This document shows, one piece after another, positions 9,150 to 18,072 of a stretch of DNA of 64,000 bases; within the stretch, counting starts at the first letter, position 1; every line of letters starts with the position of its first letter. The notes beneath the pieces are model-generated. The model worked only from the letters and a program-made list of their open reading frames with translations. It did not search any database and was not told the origin of the DNA. A program made the position numbers and the translations under genes. The DNA comes from Bradyrhizobium sp. CCH5-F6 (GTDB lineage: Bacteria; Pseudomonadota; Alphaproteobacteria; Rhizobiales; Xanthobacteraceae). The stretch is from assembly GCF_001556045.1 (NCBI RefSeq), contig NZ_LSIC01000183.1, forward strand, positions 1 through 64,000. Direction: 5' to 3'.

Positions 9150-9554
9150 TCAGTCCGGAGCGGCGGCGAACGCGGCGATATCCACGAGCAATGTATCCCA
9201 GGCCTGCGCGATCTCGGCCGACCATTCGTCGCCGAGCAGATCGCGCAGCGCGTCTCTGATGACGGTGAAGAAGGCGGTGAACAGCTCGCGCGGCGTGCCG
9301 TAAGCATCGTGCGAGGCGAGCTCGCAGGCGATCAGCCGGAAATGCCCACGGCGCTCGCCGGCGAAATCGAGAATGGCCTCGATCGTTAGCGCAAGCATCG
9401 ATCCCTTCACGAGGTCGCTGCCGTCCGAGCGGAACATCGCCCGCGTGTCCGGATGCAGCTCGAACAGACGTTGATAGACCAGCGGCGTCAGATCGGCGCA
9501 ACGCGAGGCCGCGCGTTCAAAGCTGTCTTCGATTGGATGAAAGGGCGCGTTCAT
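9150..9554 (-). CDS. Single-domain globin
   Basis: 134 aa, within the usual size of bacterial single-domain globins. HPDTRAMF resembles the CD region, and His82 in SHDAYGTP is the likely proximal haem ligand (F8), followed by the G/H-helix pattern FTAFFTVIRDALRDLLGDEW...AWDTLLVDIAAF. Probably binds O2 or NO in the cytoplasm; role inferred from family. Upstream, between positions 9575 and 9604, is a strong terminator in the same orientation, so the globin's own promoter must lie very close to its start unless the hairpin works as an attenuator. Confidence 0.8.
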   Translation of the reverse strand: MNAPFHPIEDSFERAASRCADLTPLVYQRLFELHPDTRAMFRSDGSDLVKGSMLALTIEAILDFAGERRGHFRLIACELASHDAYGTPRELFTAFFTVIRDALRDLLGDEWSAEIAQAWDTLLVDIAAFAAAPD

Positions 9555-9574
9555 CGGCAGTTCAGCCGCGCGGA

Positions 9575-9604
9575 TAAAAAAAGAGCGGGGCCATGGCCCC
9601 GCTC
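9575..9604 (-). terminator. Intrinsic terminator with no assigned gene upstream
   Basis: GAGCGGGGCC-AT-GGCCCCGCTC forms a perfect 10-bp palindrome; on the minus strand it runs straight into seven or eight T residues, the classical Rho-independent layout. No credible minus-strand gene ends here, and the globin ATG is only about 20 nt further on. It is either the end of a small RNA transcribed from roughly 9600-9770 or a leader attenuator. Confidence 0.75.
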
Positions 9605-10024
9605 GAAAATTGTGTCGACCCTATTATCCCCGATCTTAAGATTTGATCTTGATTGACGGGGCGACGCTGCGTTTTGCGCGCCAGGGGCTCCTCCCGAGAC
9701 TTGGACCACCAGACTGCGACCTTGCGGTCAGCGCCTGAGCAAGAGGATGCTAGATCAACTTTTCTCACTTGTCATCATTTTCGGCAACGAATGTTCAAAA
9801 TTCGAGCAATGGACGAAATGTTCGGGCTGTTCACCGTATAACCGTATGACAAATAAAAGAAATCTGTGCGTAAGGGAGGATTGCCCGACTGCCTCAAATG
9901 CCGGACACCCCTTCCCGGTGGGGCGGCAGGACCACAGTTTCCGCGAAATTTGAGCTGGACCAAGAAGGCGGCGGAACTGACCTCGACTCGGGCCCGGCGC
10001 AGTGTTTAGTTGGTGCACGAACGA
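9605..10024. other. Gene-free 420-bp intergenic region
   Basis: Between the terminator above and the divergent copper-type operon no convincing protein gene is visible; short frames here lack ribosome-binding sites and family-like sequence. It is noticeably more AT-rich around 9740-9880 than the flanking genes. It contains an 8-bp near-perfect direct repeat, ACCGTATA/ACCGTATG at 9833-9848, and a possible small-RNA gene on the minus strand ending at 9575. It should hold the promoter of the plus-strand operon. Confidence 0.5.
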
Positions 10025-10411
10025 ATGGTTCGGCGGATGCGCGCGCGGCTACAAAAATTCTTACCCCTGGTCCTGCTCGCCTTGGCGATGCAGGTGCTGG
10101 CGCCGATTGCCGCCTGTCTGGCGGCCAGCCAGGCCGCGGCCGACCCGTTGTCCGCCGCCGTCATCTGCCACAGCGGGAGCGAGCAGGGCGGCCTGAACGA
10201 CCGAACCGGCACGCCGGCCGCGCAGGCCGGCGCGTGCGCCCTGTGTTGCCTGGCCCAGGCCAACGCATCCCTTGATCCGCCGACCTATGCGGCACTCGCA
10301 ATTCCCGTCCGTCACGCCCAGCGCGTGGTGTGGCGTCCGACGCCTGCGTCCGCTATCGCCCCTTACAAGGGCTCGAGCGCGCAGGCTCGCGCACCCCCTC
10401 AATTTTCCTGA
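10025..10411 (+). CDS. DUF2946-like secreted protein, first gene of a copper-type operon
   Basis: 128 aa from the ATG at 10025 (a second ATG at 10037 is possible; neither has a strong ribosome-binding site). The N-terminal hydrophobic stretch LPLVLLALAMQVLAPIAACLAA looks like a signal peptide or single membrane helix. The mature part has ICHSG followed ~24 residues on by ACALCCLAQA; spaced Cys/His of this kind are typical of DUF2946 proteins, usually found beside copper or TonB-receptor genes. A periplasmic metal-handling role is inferred from these residues and from the downstream receptor, thioredoxin-like protein and PCuAC chaperone. Confidence 0.65.
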   Translation: MVRRMRARLQKFLPLVLLALAMQVLAPIAACLAASQAAADPLSAAVICHSGSEQGGLNDRTGTPAAQAGACALCCLAQANASLDPPTYAALAIPVRHAQRVVWRPTPASAIAPYKGSSAQARAPPQFS

Positions 10412-10488
10412 CGTAGCGACAAACCGAACCATTGGCGCGCGCCGTTGCCGTGCCGGTGGCGTGTGCAATGGACCGGCCGAGGTGCCGG

Positions 10489-12906
10489 ATGTCAGGAATT
10501 CAAGAGATGTTACGCATTCGTGCGATCAGCCGCGCGAGCTTGCCCGTGCTTTGCGGGCTGGTGTCCTCGATCGGCTCAGACGTGCTGGCCCAAGGCGCCT
10601 CGGAAGCACTTCCCGCGGTGACCGTCGAGGCGCCGCAGGCTACCCGGCCCAAACCGACAACCCGGCCATCGAAACCGCGCGCCGCTTCGGCGGACCGCAC
10701 GGTGAGACCCGTTGCGCCGAGCGGCATCGTCAGCGCAGCGACCCAAGACAGGGCCGCGACCGCCGCCACGGCGCGAGACGGACTCAATCGGGCCCCGGCC
10801 GGCCAGACCGCGACGACCATCGATCGCAGCCGGTTCGAGAACCGCCCGGCCTTTTCGGTCAGCGACGTCCTGCGCGACAGCCCGGGCATTTCGATCAAGC
10901 AGGGCAATGGCCCCCGTGATTTCGGCATCTCGATTCGCGGGTCGAACGCCCGTAATGGTTTCGCTATCCGCAATCTCGTGATCTTCGACGACGGCTTCCC
11001 GGTGACGCAGCCGGACGGTCTGTCGCGGAGCGACCTGATCGATCCCCACGCCTATGGCGCGATCGACGTGATCCGCGGCCCGTCGTCGGCGCTCTACGGC
11101 AACTATGCGACCGGCGGTGCGCTGAATTTCCGGACGCGGCCGGGCGGCACCATCGACGGCGTCGAATACGGCGTCGACGGCGGCAGCTACGGCTACCTCA
11201 ACAACTATATGGCGGCCGGCAAGAAGGTCGGGAATTTCGAGGGCTCGCTGTTCGCAAGCGATGTGCGGGGCGATGGCTATATCGGCAACAGCTGGTTCAA
11301 TACGCAGACCGTCAACTTCCTCGGCACGCTGAAGGCGACGCCGGACGATCGTTTCACGGTCAAGATCATCAATAACGATCTCAGCACGCGATTGCCGATC
11401 CGGCAGTCGCTGAACCAGTATTACCTCAACCCGTTCCAGCAGGGATGTGCCACCGGTACCACCGCCGCGCCTGGATGCGGGACGGTCAGGCTGTTCAACA
11501 ACGGCTTCAACGCAACTGCCGGAACCGACACGGAAACGGCCCTGCAGGCCGGCCTCGGCCGCAACGACCGGCGGACCATCGTCGGCGGCCGGTGGGAGCA
11601 CGATTTCGACAGCACCATGACGTGGCGTAATCAGTTCGTGTTCGACGACAGGAACATCAGCCAGCCGACCGGCGCGACGAGTTCGATCGGAGATTTTCCG
11701 TCGTACAACTACATGAGCGATCTCACCAAGCGCGGCGAGATCTTCGGGATGGAGTCGACCGCGTTCTTCGGCGCCTTCTACAATACCCTGACGGCGTCGA
11801 GTGACACGCGAAATGTGATGCCGGGGGGCAATGCCACGCTCGGCAGGCTCTCGAGCAATCTCTTCAGCGAAACGACCAATTATGGGGTGCGTGCCAGGGA
11901 AGAGCTCAGGCTGACGACCTCGCTGACGGCGGTCGCCGGCATTGGTTGGGAGACCACCCTACTGAAGGGGACAAACACCGCGTATGCGTATGCGGGTCCC
12001 ACCGGCATCACCACAACAACCCTGACGACCGCGGACCGGCAGTTTCAAAATGCTGCGCCAGAGTTGGCGCTCCTCTACAATCTCAACAACGAATGGCTCT
12101 TCCGCGGACGAGTTGCCACGGGATACGGCACTCCGCAGGTTTCGAACCTCTTCGTCCTTCCGACGGGCTTGTCGGGCAACAATACCCAGCTCCAAACCCA
12201 GAAGAATCTAGGTTACGACCTCGGTTTCGATTGGACGCCGAACAACACGCTCAAGCTCAGCGCGACCGGCTTCTACGAGTTCTTCCGCAACGAGATCGTC
12301 AGTCAGGCGACTCCGATTGCCGGCATATCCTATACATTCAACGCACCGCGGTCGGAGCACCGCGGCATCGAGCTTGCCGCGGACTGGAAGTTCTATCCGG
12401 GCTGGCGGTTCACGGCGGCCTATACCTATCTGGACGAGGTCTACACCGAGTATGTCGAGAACATCACCAATGGCGCGGTGTTCAGCTTCAACCGTGCCGG
12501 CAACAAGATTCCCGGCATCTCCCCCAACGAGCTGACGGCGCGAATTGGATATGACGAGTTCGCCGGGCCGCTGGCAGGTCTCGGCGGCTTTGTCGAACTG
12601 CAGTGGAAGGACTCCTTCTACATGGACAATGCGAATCTGCTGAAGGCACCCGGCTATGAGCTGGTCAATCTGAACGTGCACTACAAGACCGATCTGGTGT
12701 CGGACACCTTCAGATCGTTGAACCTGTTTCTCGAAGTCAGAAATGTCTTCGACCGCACCTATGTCGCCTCGGCCAACAACATCACCAACACGGTGACCGC
12801 GGCGGGCCTTCAAAATCCCGCGAGCGTGCTCGCAAACACGACGGGGGCGATCTATGCGGGCTCGCCGCGCACCTTCGTTGCGGGTATGAAGGTGGCGTTC
12901 AAATGA
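10489..12906 (+). CDS. TonB-dependent outer-membrane receptor, probably for copper
   Basis: 805 aa. After a signal sequence (to about DVLAQ) there is a Pro/Thr/Arg-rich spacer of ~70 residues. The plug domain follows: FSVSDVLRDSPGISI, GISIRGSNARNG, GFPVTQPDGLSR, IDVIRGPSSALYGNYATGGALNF. A 22-strand-type barrel ends in FVAGMKVAFK with the expected terminal aromatic. It would import a substrate across the outer membrane using TonB energy. The neighbours (PCuAC, TlpA-like) point to copper; the sequence alone would also allow siderophores. GAGGTG 6 nt before the ATG at 10489 supports this start; 10507 is an alternative. Its stop lies just ahead of the next gene. Confidence 0.85.
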   Translation: MSGIQEMLRIRAISRASLPVLCGLVSSIGSDVLAQGASEALPAVTVEAPQATRPKPTTRPSKPRAASADRTVRPVAPSGIVSAATQDRAATAATARDGLNRAPAGQTATTIDRSRFENRPAFSVSDVLRDSPGISIKQGNGPRDFGISIRGSNARNGFAIRNLVIFDDGFPVTQPDGLSRSDLIDPHAYGAIDVIRGPSSALYGNYATGGALNFRTRPGGTIDGVEYGVDGGSYGYLNNYMAAGKKVGNFEGSLFASDVRGDGYIGNSWFNTQTVNFLGTLKATPDDRFTVKIINNDLSTRLPIRQSLNQYYLNPFQQGCATGTTAAPGCGTVRLFNNGFNATAGTDTETALQAGLGRNDRRTIVGGRWEHDFDSTMTWRNQFVFDDRNISQPTGATSSIGDFPSYNYMSDLTKRGEIFGMESTAFFGAFYNTLTASSDTRNVMPGGNATLGRLSSNLFSETTNYGVRAREELRLTTSLTAVAGIGWETTLLKGTNTAYAYAGPTGITTTTLTTADRQFQNAAPELALLYNLNNEWLFRGRVATGYGTPQVSNLFVLPTGLSGNNTQLQTQKNLGYDLGFDWTPNNTLKLSATGFYEFFRNEIVSQATPIAGISYTFNAPRSEHRGIELAADWKFYPGWRFTAAYTYLDEVYTEYVENITNGAVFSFNRAGNKIPGISPNELTARIGYDEFAGPLAGLGGFVELQWKDSFYMDNANLLKAPGYELVNLNVHYKTDLVSDTFRSLNLFLEVRNVFDRTYVASANNITNTVTAAGLQNPASVLANTTGAIYAGSPRTFVAGMKVAFK

Positions 12907-12926
12907 TCCGGGCTTTTGAAGGGAGC

Positions 12927-14144
12927 ATGGCCATGATCCGAAGTGGCCTGCTCGGGATCGTCACTCTCGCATTGCTGCAAGGTGCGGCGCTCGGACAGAT
13001 GCGCGCTCCGCATGCGTCCGAAGCGGCGTGTGAGGAGCCCACGCTGCGCTGTGCGACCAAGGCGACGCCCGCATTCGCTCCGGACGGAACGCTGTGGCTA
13101 GTCTGGATGGCGGGCGGGCAGGTCTCGGTCGCGAGTTCGCAGGATGCGGGCCGCAATTTCTCGGTCCCCGTCCAGCTCACGACGAAGCGGCTGAACCTCG
13201 ATTGGGGACCAGATGCGCGGCCGAAGATCGTCGTCGATCGCAACGGCGACATTGCCGTCGCGTTCTCGATCTTCAGGGACGAAGCCTTCAATGGCCAGGT
13301 GCTTTACACGCGTTCGGCCGATCGCGGGAAAAGCTTCGCGGAGCTGAAGCCCATCACCGCAAGCAATGAGAGCCAGCGTTTTGAAGCGCTGGCTCTCGAT
13401 CAGGACGGAACGGTCTTCGCGGCATGGCTCGACAAGCGCAATCGTGTGCCTGCAAGGGAGGCCGGACGGAAGTACGAGGGAGCAGCGCTGTTCTTTGCTG
13501 CGTCCGGCGATGGCGGTGCCACCTACACCGAGGCCCGTCTTGCGCGGGAGGGCACCTGCGAGTGCTGCCGGTTGGGACTGGCATTCGCGGCGCCGGGGCG
13601 GCCGGCCGTGATCTTCAGGAACATCTTCGAAGGCGGCGTGCGCGATCACGCGGTCATGACCTTCGCCGCAGTCTCGACACCGGGCGAAATCCGTCGGGTC
13701 AGCAACGATGATTGGCAGATCAATGCCTGCCCACACCACGGGCCCAGCCTCACCATCGGGCCGAACGGAACGTATCACGTCGCCTGGTACACGAACGGGA
13801 AGGCGCGGAAGGGATTGTTCTACGCCCACTCGCGCGACGAGGGCCGTACGTTCTCTGCGCCGATGGCGCTTGGACGGCCGGATCGCAATCCGACGCGTCC
13901 CTTCGTGCTCGCCGGCCCGGCGGGAACGGTGATGGTGTGGAAGGAGTTCGATGGCGAGAAGACGGCGGTCCAGATGATGATCTCTCATGACGATGGCGAG
14001 ACCTGGTCGCGGCCGAAGGCGATATCGAGCACGACCGATACTTCCGACCATCCTATGCTCGTCTCCAATGGCAAACAGGTCTACCTGTCATGGATGACGA
14101 AGGCGGATGGCTATCGTCTCACAGCGATCGAGGACCAACCATGA
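12927..14144 (+). CDS. Sialidase-fold (BNR-repeat) exported protein with Cys/His clusters
   Basis: 405 aa. A signal peptide (GLLGIVTLALLQGAALGQ) precedes a six-bladed-propeller-like domain with repeated Asp-box motifs (SQDAGRNF, SADRGKSF, SGDGGATY, SRDEGRTF, SHDDGETW). It lacks the catalytic pattern I would need to call it a sialidase. Instead it has C211-E-C-C214 and C268-P-H-H271, plus two Cys near the mature N-terminus, which suggest metal binding. The ATG at 12927 has AAGGGAG upstream; an ATG at 12903 overlaps the receptor stop. The 3' end overlaps the thioredoxin-like gene by 4 bp, so the genes are almost certainly cotranscribed. Function in periplasmic copper handling is inferred. Confidence 0.75.
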   Translation: MAMIRSGLLGIVTLALLQGAALGQMRAPHASEAACEEPTLRCATKATPAFAPDGTLWLVWMAGGQVSVASSQDAGRNFSVPVQLTTKRLNLDWGPDARPKIVVDRNGDIAVAFSIFRDEAFNGQVLYTRSADRGKSFAELKPITASNESQRFEALALDQDGTVFAAWLDKRNRVPAREAGRKYEGAALFFAASGDGGATYTEARLAREGTCECCRLGLAFAAPGRPAVIFRNIFEGGVRDHAVMTFAAVSTPGEIRRVSNDDWQINACPHHGPSLTIGPNGTYHVAWYTNGKARKGLFYAHSRDEGRTFSAPMALGRPDRNPTRPFVLAGPAGTVMVWKEFDGEKTAVQMMISHDDGETWSRPKAISSTTDTSDHPMLVSNGKQVYLSWMTKADGYRLTAIEDQP

Positions 14145-14638
14145 GACGTCGATTTGCAGCCATTCTGGGTCTGGCTATCCTGATCGCATCGGCATCTGCG
14201 CTCGGGGCCCCTCCGGCGCTCAAGCCATTCCAACGAGGCACCTGGCAAAGCTTGCTCAAGGGGCATGCCGACCGCCCGACGCTGGTGCACTTCTGGGGCG
14301 TGACCTGCGGACCGTGCAAGGTCGAGCTGCCGCTGCTTGGGAAGTTTGCCAAGGACCATCCGGAGATCGATGTCGTCACGATCAGCGCCGATCTCGTGCC
14401 GAACCTGCCGGCCGCGACGCAATCGATGCTCGACAAGGCGGGGCTGTCGTCGGCCGAAAACTTCATCTTCAACGACGGCTTTGTCGAGCGCTTGCGGTTC
14501 GAGATCGATCCGGCCTGGCAGGGCGACATCCCCAGGACGATGCTGATTTCCCGGGACGGGATCATCACGACGATCGAAGGCTCCGCCGAAATTTCCGATC
14601 TGGAAAAATGGTCGGCGCACCAACTCTCAAGAAACTGA
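14141..14638 (+). CDS. TlpA-like periplasmic thioredoxin
   Basis: 165 aa. Signal peptide (FAAILGLAILIASASALGA), then a thioredoxin fold with the active-site motif WGVTCGPCK (Cys56 and Cys59), and the cis-Pro segment IPRTMLI. Members of the TlpA/Sco-like group reduce cysteines of copper chaperones or of the CuA site of cytochrome oxidase; TlpA of Bradyrhizobium is a known example. Its 4-bp ATGA overlap with the upstream gene, and the PCuAC gene 28 bp downstream, support such a role. The ATG at 14141 gives a proper signal peptide, which the longer frame does not. Confidence 0.85.
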   Translation: MRRRFAAILGLAILIASASALGAPPALKPFQRGTWQSLLKGHADRPTLVHFWGVTCGPCKVELPLLGKFAKDHPEIDVVTISADLVPNLPAATQSMLDKAGLSSAENFIFNDGFVERLRFEIDPAWQGDIPRTMLISRDGIITTIEGSAEISDLEKWSAHQLSRN

Positions 14639-14666
14639 CGTTCAGTCTGCAAAAGGAAGCAACGAT

Positions 14667-15209
14667 ATGAAGACCAAGTTGAACGGTGTGCTGCTTGCTG
14701 CGTTTGCCCTTGCACTTTGCGCGGCACCGGCCGCCGCCGAGGACGTCAAGGCCGGCGATCTCGTCATATCACAGGCGTGGAGCCGTGCGACACCGGGCGG
14801 CGCAAAGGTTGCCGGCGGCTATCTCGTCATCGAGAACAAGGGGACGGCGCCGGACAGGTTGGTGAGCGTATCTGCCGACATAGCCGGGAAGTCCGAGATC
14901 CACGAGATGGCCATGGACAATGGCGTCATGAAGATGCGCGCGCTCGACAAGGGCCTCGCGGTGGACCCCGGCAAGACGGTGAAGCTCGCACCGGGCGGCT
15001 ATCACCTGATGCTCCAGGAGCTGAAGGGCCCGTTCAAGCAGGGCGACAAGGTGCCGGTGACGCTGCAATTCGAGAAGGCCGGCAAGGTCGCCGTCTCCCT
15101 CGACGTCCAGGGCGTCGGTGCGCAGGCGCCGGGCGATGCCGGGCATTCCGGTCATATGGACATGAAGAAAATGCCGGATCATTCGGGAATGAAATTGAAG
15201 CGAGACTGA
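14667..15209 (+). CDS. PCuAC-type periplasmic copper chaperone
   Basis: 180 aa. After a signal peptide ending near AAPAAAED the protein shows the DUF461/PCuAC fold with its copper site: His79 (SEIHEM), Met90 (VMKM), His113 and Met115 (GGYHLML), matching the H-M-x10-M-x21-HxM motif. A His/Met-rich tail (GHSGHMDMKKMPDHSGM) offers a second copper site, as in other PCuAC proteins. The family delivers Cu(I) to the CuA/CuB centres of cytochrome oxidase. Bradyrhizobium has a described homologue, PcuC, in the copper-starvation operon pcuABCDE; the gene order here differs, so I do not assign that name. A hairpin at 15270-15305 ends the operon. Confidence 0.92.
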   Translation: MKTKLNGVLLAAFALALCAAPAAAEDVKAGDLVISQAWSRATPGGAKVAGGYLVIENKGTAPDRLVSVSADIAGKSEIHEMAMDNGVMKMRALDKGLAVDPGKTVKLAPGGYHLMLQELKGPFKQGDKVPVTLQFEKAGKVAVSLDVQGVGAQAPGDAGHSGHMDMKKMPDHSGMKLKRD

Positions 15210-15269
15210 TCGTCACGTCACATTGCCGTAAGCACACCTCGAGCTGAACCTTAAGCCGACGGAAAAATG

Positions 15270-15305
15270 ATGAGGAATTTCGCCGCGTTAGCGGCTTTTC
15301 CTCAT
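15270..15305 (+). terminator. Terminator of the copper-type operon
   Basis: Compound hairpin: ATGAGGAA pairs with TTCCTCAT (8 bp) outside an inner GCCGC-GTTA-GCGGC stem, with TTTT after the inner stem. It lies 60 nt after the PCuAC stop and before proS. Confidence 0.65.
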
Positions 15306-15374
15306 TCCCGGTCTTGTGTTTTCGCTCCCAATCCGGTTTCACTGCAAGCGATCAGTGATTCCCAGAGTATTGCC

Positions 15375-16697
15375 ATGCGGTTGTCGCGGTTCTTTCTGCC
15401 CATCCTGAAGGAAAACCCGAAAGAGGCGGAGATCGTCTCGCATCGGCTGATGCTGCGCGCGGGCATGATCCGGCAGGAGGCGGCCGGCATCTATGCCTGG
15501 CTGCCGCTGGGCTTTCGCGTGCTCAAGAAGATCGAGCAGATCGTGCGCGAGGAGCAGGACCGGTCCGGTGCGATCGAGGTCTTGATGCCGACCTTGCAGC
15601 TTGCCGACCTCTGGCGCGAGAGCGGCCGTTACGACGCCTATGGTCCGGAGATGCTGCGCATCGCCGACCGCCACAAGCGCGAGCTCCTGTACGGGCCGAC
15701 CAACGAGGAAATGATCACCGAGATCTTTCGTGCCTACGTGAAGTCGTACAAGAGCCTGCCGCTGAATCTCTATCACATCCAATGGAAATTCCGCGACGAG
15801 CAGCGTCCGCGGTTCGGCGTGATGCGCGGCCGCGAGTTCCTGATGAAGGACGCCTATTCGTTCGACCTCAACGAGGCTGCGGCGCGGGTCGCCTACAACA
15901 AGATGTTCGTCGCCTATTTGCGCACGTTCGCGCGGATGGGCCTGAAGGCCATCCCGATGCGCGCCGAGACCGGCCCGATCGGCGGCGATCTCAGCCACGA
16001 GTTCATCGTGCTGGCAGAGACCGGCGAATCCGGCGTGTTCATCAATCGCGACGTGCTGGACCTGCCGGTGCCGGGCGAGGACGTCGACTACGAGGGCGAC
16101 CTGACGCCGATCATCAAGCAGTGGACCTCGCTCTATGCCGCGACCGAGGACGTCCATGACGCCGCCCGGTTCGAGCAGGAGGTGCCCGTGGACAAGCGGG
16201 TGAACACCCGTGGCATCGAGGTCGGCCAGATCTTCTATTTCGGCACGAAATATTCCGAGCCGATGAAGGCGCTCGTGGCCGGGCCTGATGGCGTCGACGT
16301 TCCGATCCATGGCGGCTCCTATGGTGTCGGCGTCTCGCGCCTGTTAGGTGCCATCATCGAGGCTTGTCACGACGATGCCGGCATCAAATGGCCGGAAGCC
16401 GTTGCGCCGTTCCGCGTGTCGATTCTCAACCTCAAGCAGGGCGATGCCGCGGTCGATGCGGCCTGCGAGAAGCTCTATGCAGAGCTCACCGCCAAGGGCG
16501 TCGACGTGCTCTACGACGACACCGACCAGCGCGCAGGTGCGAAGTTCGCGGCCGCCGACCTGATTGGCATCCCCTGGCAGATCATGATCGGGCCCAAGGG
16601 GCTTGCCGACGGCAAGGTCGAGATCAAGCGGCGCAGCGACGGCGCCCGCGAGACCATGTTGCCTGCCGATGCGGTCGCAAGACTTGTTGGCCGATAA
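15375..16697 (+). CDS. proS: Proline--tRNA ligase, short alphaproteobacterial type
   Basis: 440 aa, the length of the short (no editing insertion) ProS of alphaproteobacteria. Class II motifs are present: motif 1 region [27 protein letters not shown], motif 2 ([25 protein letters not shown]), motif 3 ([17 protein letters not shown]), and an anticodon-binding domain at the C-terminus (VSILNL...YDDT..RAGAKFA..DLIGIP). Charges tRNA-Pro in the cytoplasm. The ATG at 15375 begins the conserved [11 protein letters not shown]; the frame reaches back to 15267 through the upstream hairpin. Followed 87 bp later by lolC, an order common in Bradyrhizobium and Rhodopseudomonas. Confidence 0.95.
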   Translation: MRLSRFFLPILKENPKEAEIVSHRLMLRAGMIRQEAAGIYAWLPLGFRVLKKIEQIVREEQDRSGAIEVLMPTLQLADLWRESGRYDAYGPEMLRIADRHKRELLYGPTNEEMITEIFRAYVKSYKSLPLNLYHIQWKFRDEQRPRFGVMRGREFLMKDAYSFDLNEAAARVAYNKMFVAYLRTFARMGLKAIPMRAETGPIGGDLSHEFIVLAETGESGVFINRDVLDLPVPGEDVDYEGDLTPIIKQWTSLYAATEDVHDAARFEQEVPVDKRVNTRGIEVGQIFYFGTKYSEPMKALVAGPDGVDVPIHGGSYGVGVSRLLGAIIEACHDDAGIKWPEAVAPFRVSILNLKQGDAAVDAACEKLYAELTAKGVDVLYDDTDQRAGAKFAAADLIGIPWQIMIGPKGLADGKVEIKRRSDGARETMLPADAVARLVGR

Positions 16698-16784
16698 GGC
16701 TGGTCGGCTGAATATTGTTCATCGCGCGATATCGCGGCCGCCAATCCGGCCACAATTGACCCCGAATCATGGGATTATCGAGCG

Positions 16785-18065
16785 ATGGATGAGACCATGA
16801 CCGAAACCGTGCAAACCGCGCCTTTTGCGCCCTTCGAATGGATGCTGTCGGCGCGCTATTTGCGGGCGCGCCGCAAGGAGGGATTCATCTCGGTCATCGC
16901 CGGGTTCTCCTTTCTCGGCATCATGCTGGGCGTCGCAACGCTGATCATCGTCATGGCCGTGATGAACGGCTTCCGCAAGGAGCTGCTCGACAAGATCCTC
17001 GGCCTCAACGGCCATATCCTGGTCCAGCCGCTGGAATCGCCGCTGACCGACTGGAAGGACGTCGCCGATCGCCTCAGCCAGGTCGAGGGCATCCGCCTCG
17101 CGGCCCCGGTGGTGGACGGCCAGGCGCTGGCATCGTCGCCGTGGAACGCCTCGGGCGTCCTGGTGCGCGGCATCCGCTCCGACGACCTCAACAACCTCAC
17201 CTCGATCGCGAAGAACATCAAGCAGGGCTCGCTCGAGGGCTTTGACGAGGGGCAGGGCGTGGCGATCGGACGACGCCTCGCCGACCAGCTGTCGCTGCAT
17301 GCCGGCGACAGCGTGACGCTGGTGGCGCCGAAGGGCGCGGTGACGCCGATGGGCACGACGCCGCGGATCAAGCCGTACAAGATCGTCGCAGTGTTCGAGA
17401 TCGGCATGTCCGAATACGACCTCGGCTTCGTGTTCATGCCGCTCGCCGAAGCGCAGGCCTATTTCAACCGCAGCAACGACGTGACCTCCATCGAGGTGTT
17501 CACCACCAACCCCGACAGGATCGACGCCTTCCGAAAGGCGGTGACGGAGGCGGCGGGCCGGCCGGTGTTCCTGGTCGACTGGCGGCAGCGCAACTCGACC
17601 TTCTTCAACGCGCTCCAGGTCGAGCGCAACGTGATGTTCCTGATCCTGACCATGATCGTGCTGGTCGCGGCGCTCAACATCGTCTCCGGCCTGATCATGC
17701 TGGTGAAGGACAAGGGCAGCGACATCGCGATCCTGCGCACGATGGGCGCCTCGCAGGGCTCGATCATGCGCATCTTCCTGATCACGGGCGCCTCGATCGG
17801 CGTGGTCGGCACGCTGGTCGGATTCTGCGTCGGCCTCGTGATCTGCCTCAACATCGAATCGATCAGGCAATTCCTGTCCTGGCTGACCAGCACCGAGCTG
17901 TTCTCGCCGGAGCTCTACTTCCTGTCGAAGCTGCCCGCCGAGATCGACGTCGGCGAGACCACAGCGGTCGTCATCATGGCGCTGACGCTGTCGTTCCTCG
18001 CCACGCTCTATCCGTCCTGGCGCGCCGCGCGCCTCGATCCCGTCGAAGCGCTCCGGTACGAGTGA
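16785..18065 (+). CDS. lolC: Lipoprotein-releasing ABC transporter permease (LolC/LolE)
   Basis: 426 aa. MacB/LolCE architecture: one N-terminal membrane helix ([30 protein letters not shown], about 35-65), a ~220-residue periplasmic domain, and three C-terminal helices with the FtsX-type sequence ([32 protein letters not shown]) up to [22 protein letters not shown]. With LolD, encoded 7 bp downstream, it extracts outer-membrane lipoproteins from the inner membrane. Only one permease gene is present; alphaproteobacteria commonly use a single LolC/E-type subunit. Confidence 0.93.
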   Translation: MDETMTETVQTAPFAPFEWMLSARYLRARRKEGFISVIAGFSFLGIMLGVATLIIVMAVMNGFRKELLDKILGLNGHILVQPLESPLTDWKDVADRLSQVEGIRLAAPVVDGQALASSPWNASGVLVRGIRSDDLNNLTSIAKNIKQGSLEGFDEGQGVAIGRRLADQLSLHAGDSVTLVAPKGAVTPMGTTPRIKPYKIVAVFEIGMSEYDLGFVFMPLAEAQAYFNRSNDVTSIEVFTTNPDRIDAFRKAVTEAAGRPVFLVDWRQRNSTFFNALQVERNVMFLILTMIVLVAALNIVSGLIMLVKDKGSDIAILRTMGASQGSIMRIFLITGASIGVVGTLVGFCVGLVICLNIESIRQFLSWLTSTELFSPELYFLSKLPAEIDVGETTAVVIMALTLSFLATLYPSWRAARLDPVEALRYE

Positions 18066-18072
18066 GGGGCTG

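Noticed and set aside
7214..9259. 681-codon plus-strand frame opposite the ABC transporter genes
   Set aside because: Spans three well-supported minus-strand genes and their boundaries; no recognisable domain.
9562..9768. 68-codon minus-strand frame overlapping the terminator before the globin
   Set aside because: Reads through the terminator hairpin and T-tract, has no ribosome-binding site and no family-like sequence; the region is better explained as non-coding RNA.
9815..9835. GTTC-GGGCT-GTTC upstream of the copper-type operon, considered as a LexA box
   Set aside because: Spacer is 5, not 7, so it does not fit the alphaproteobacterial operator.
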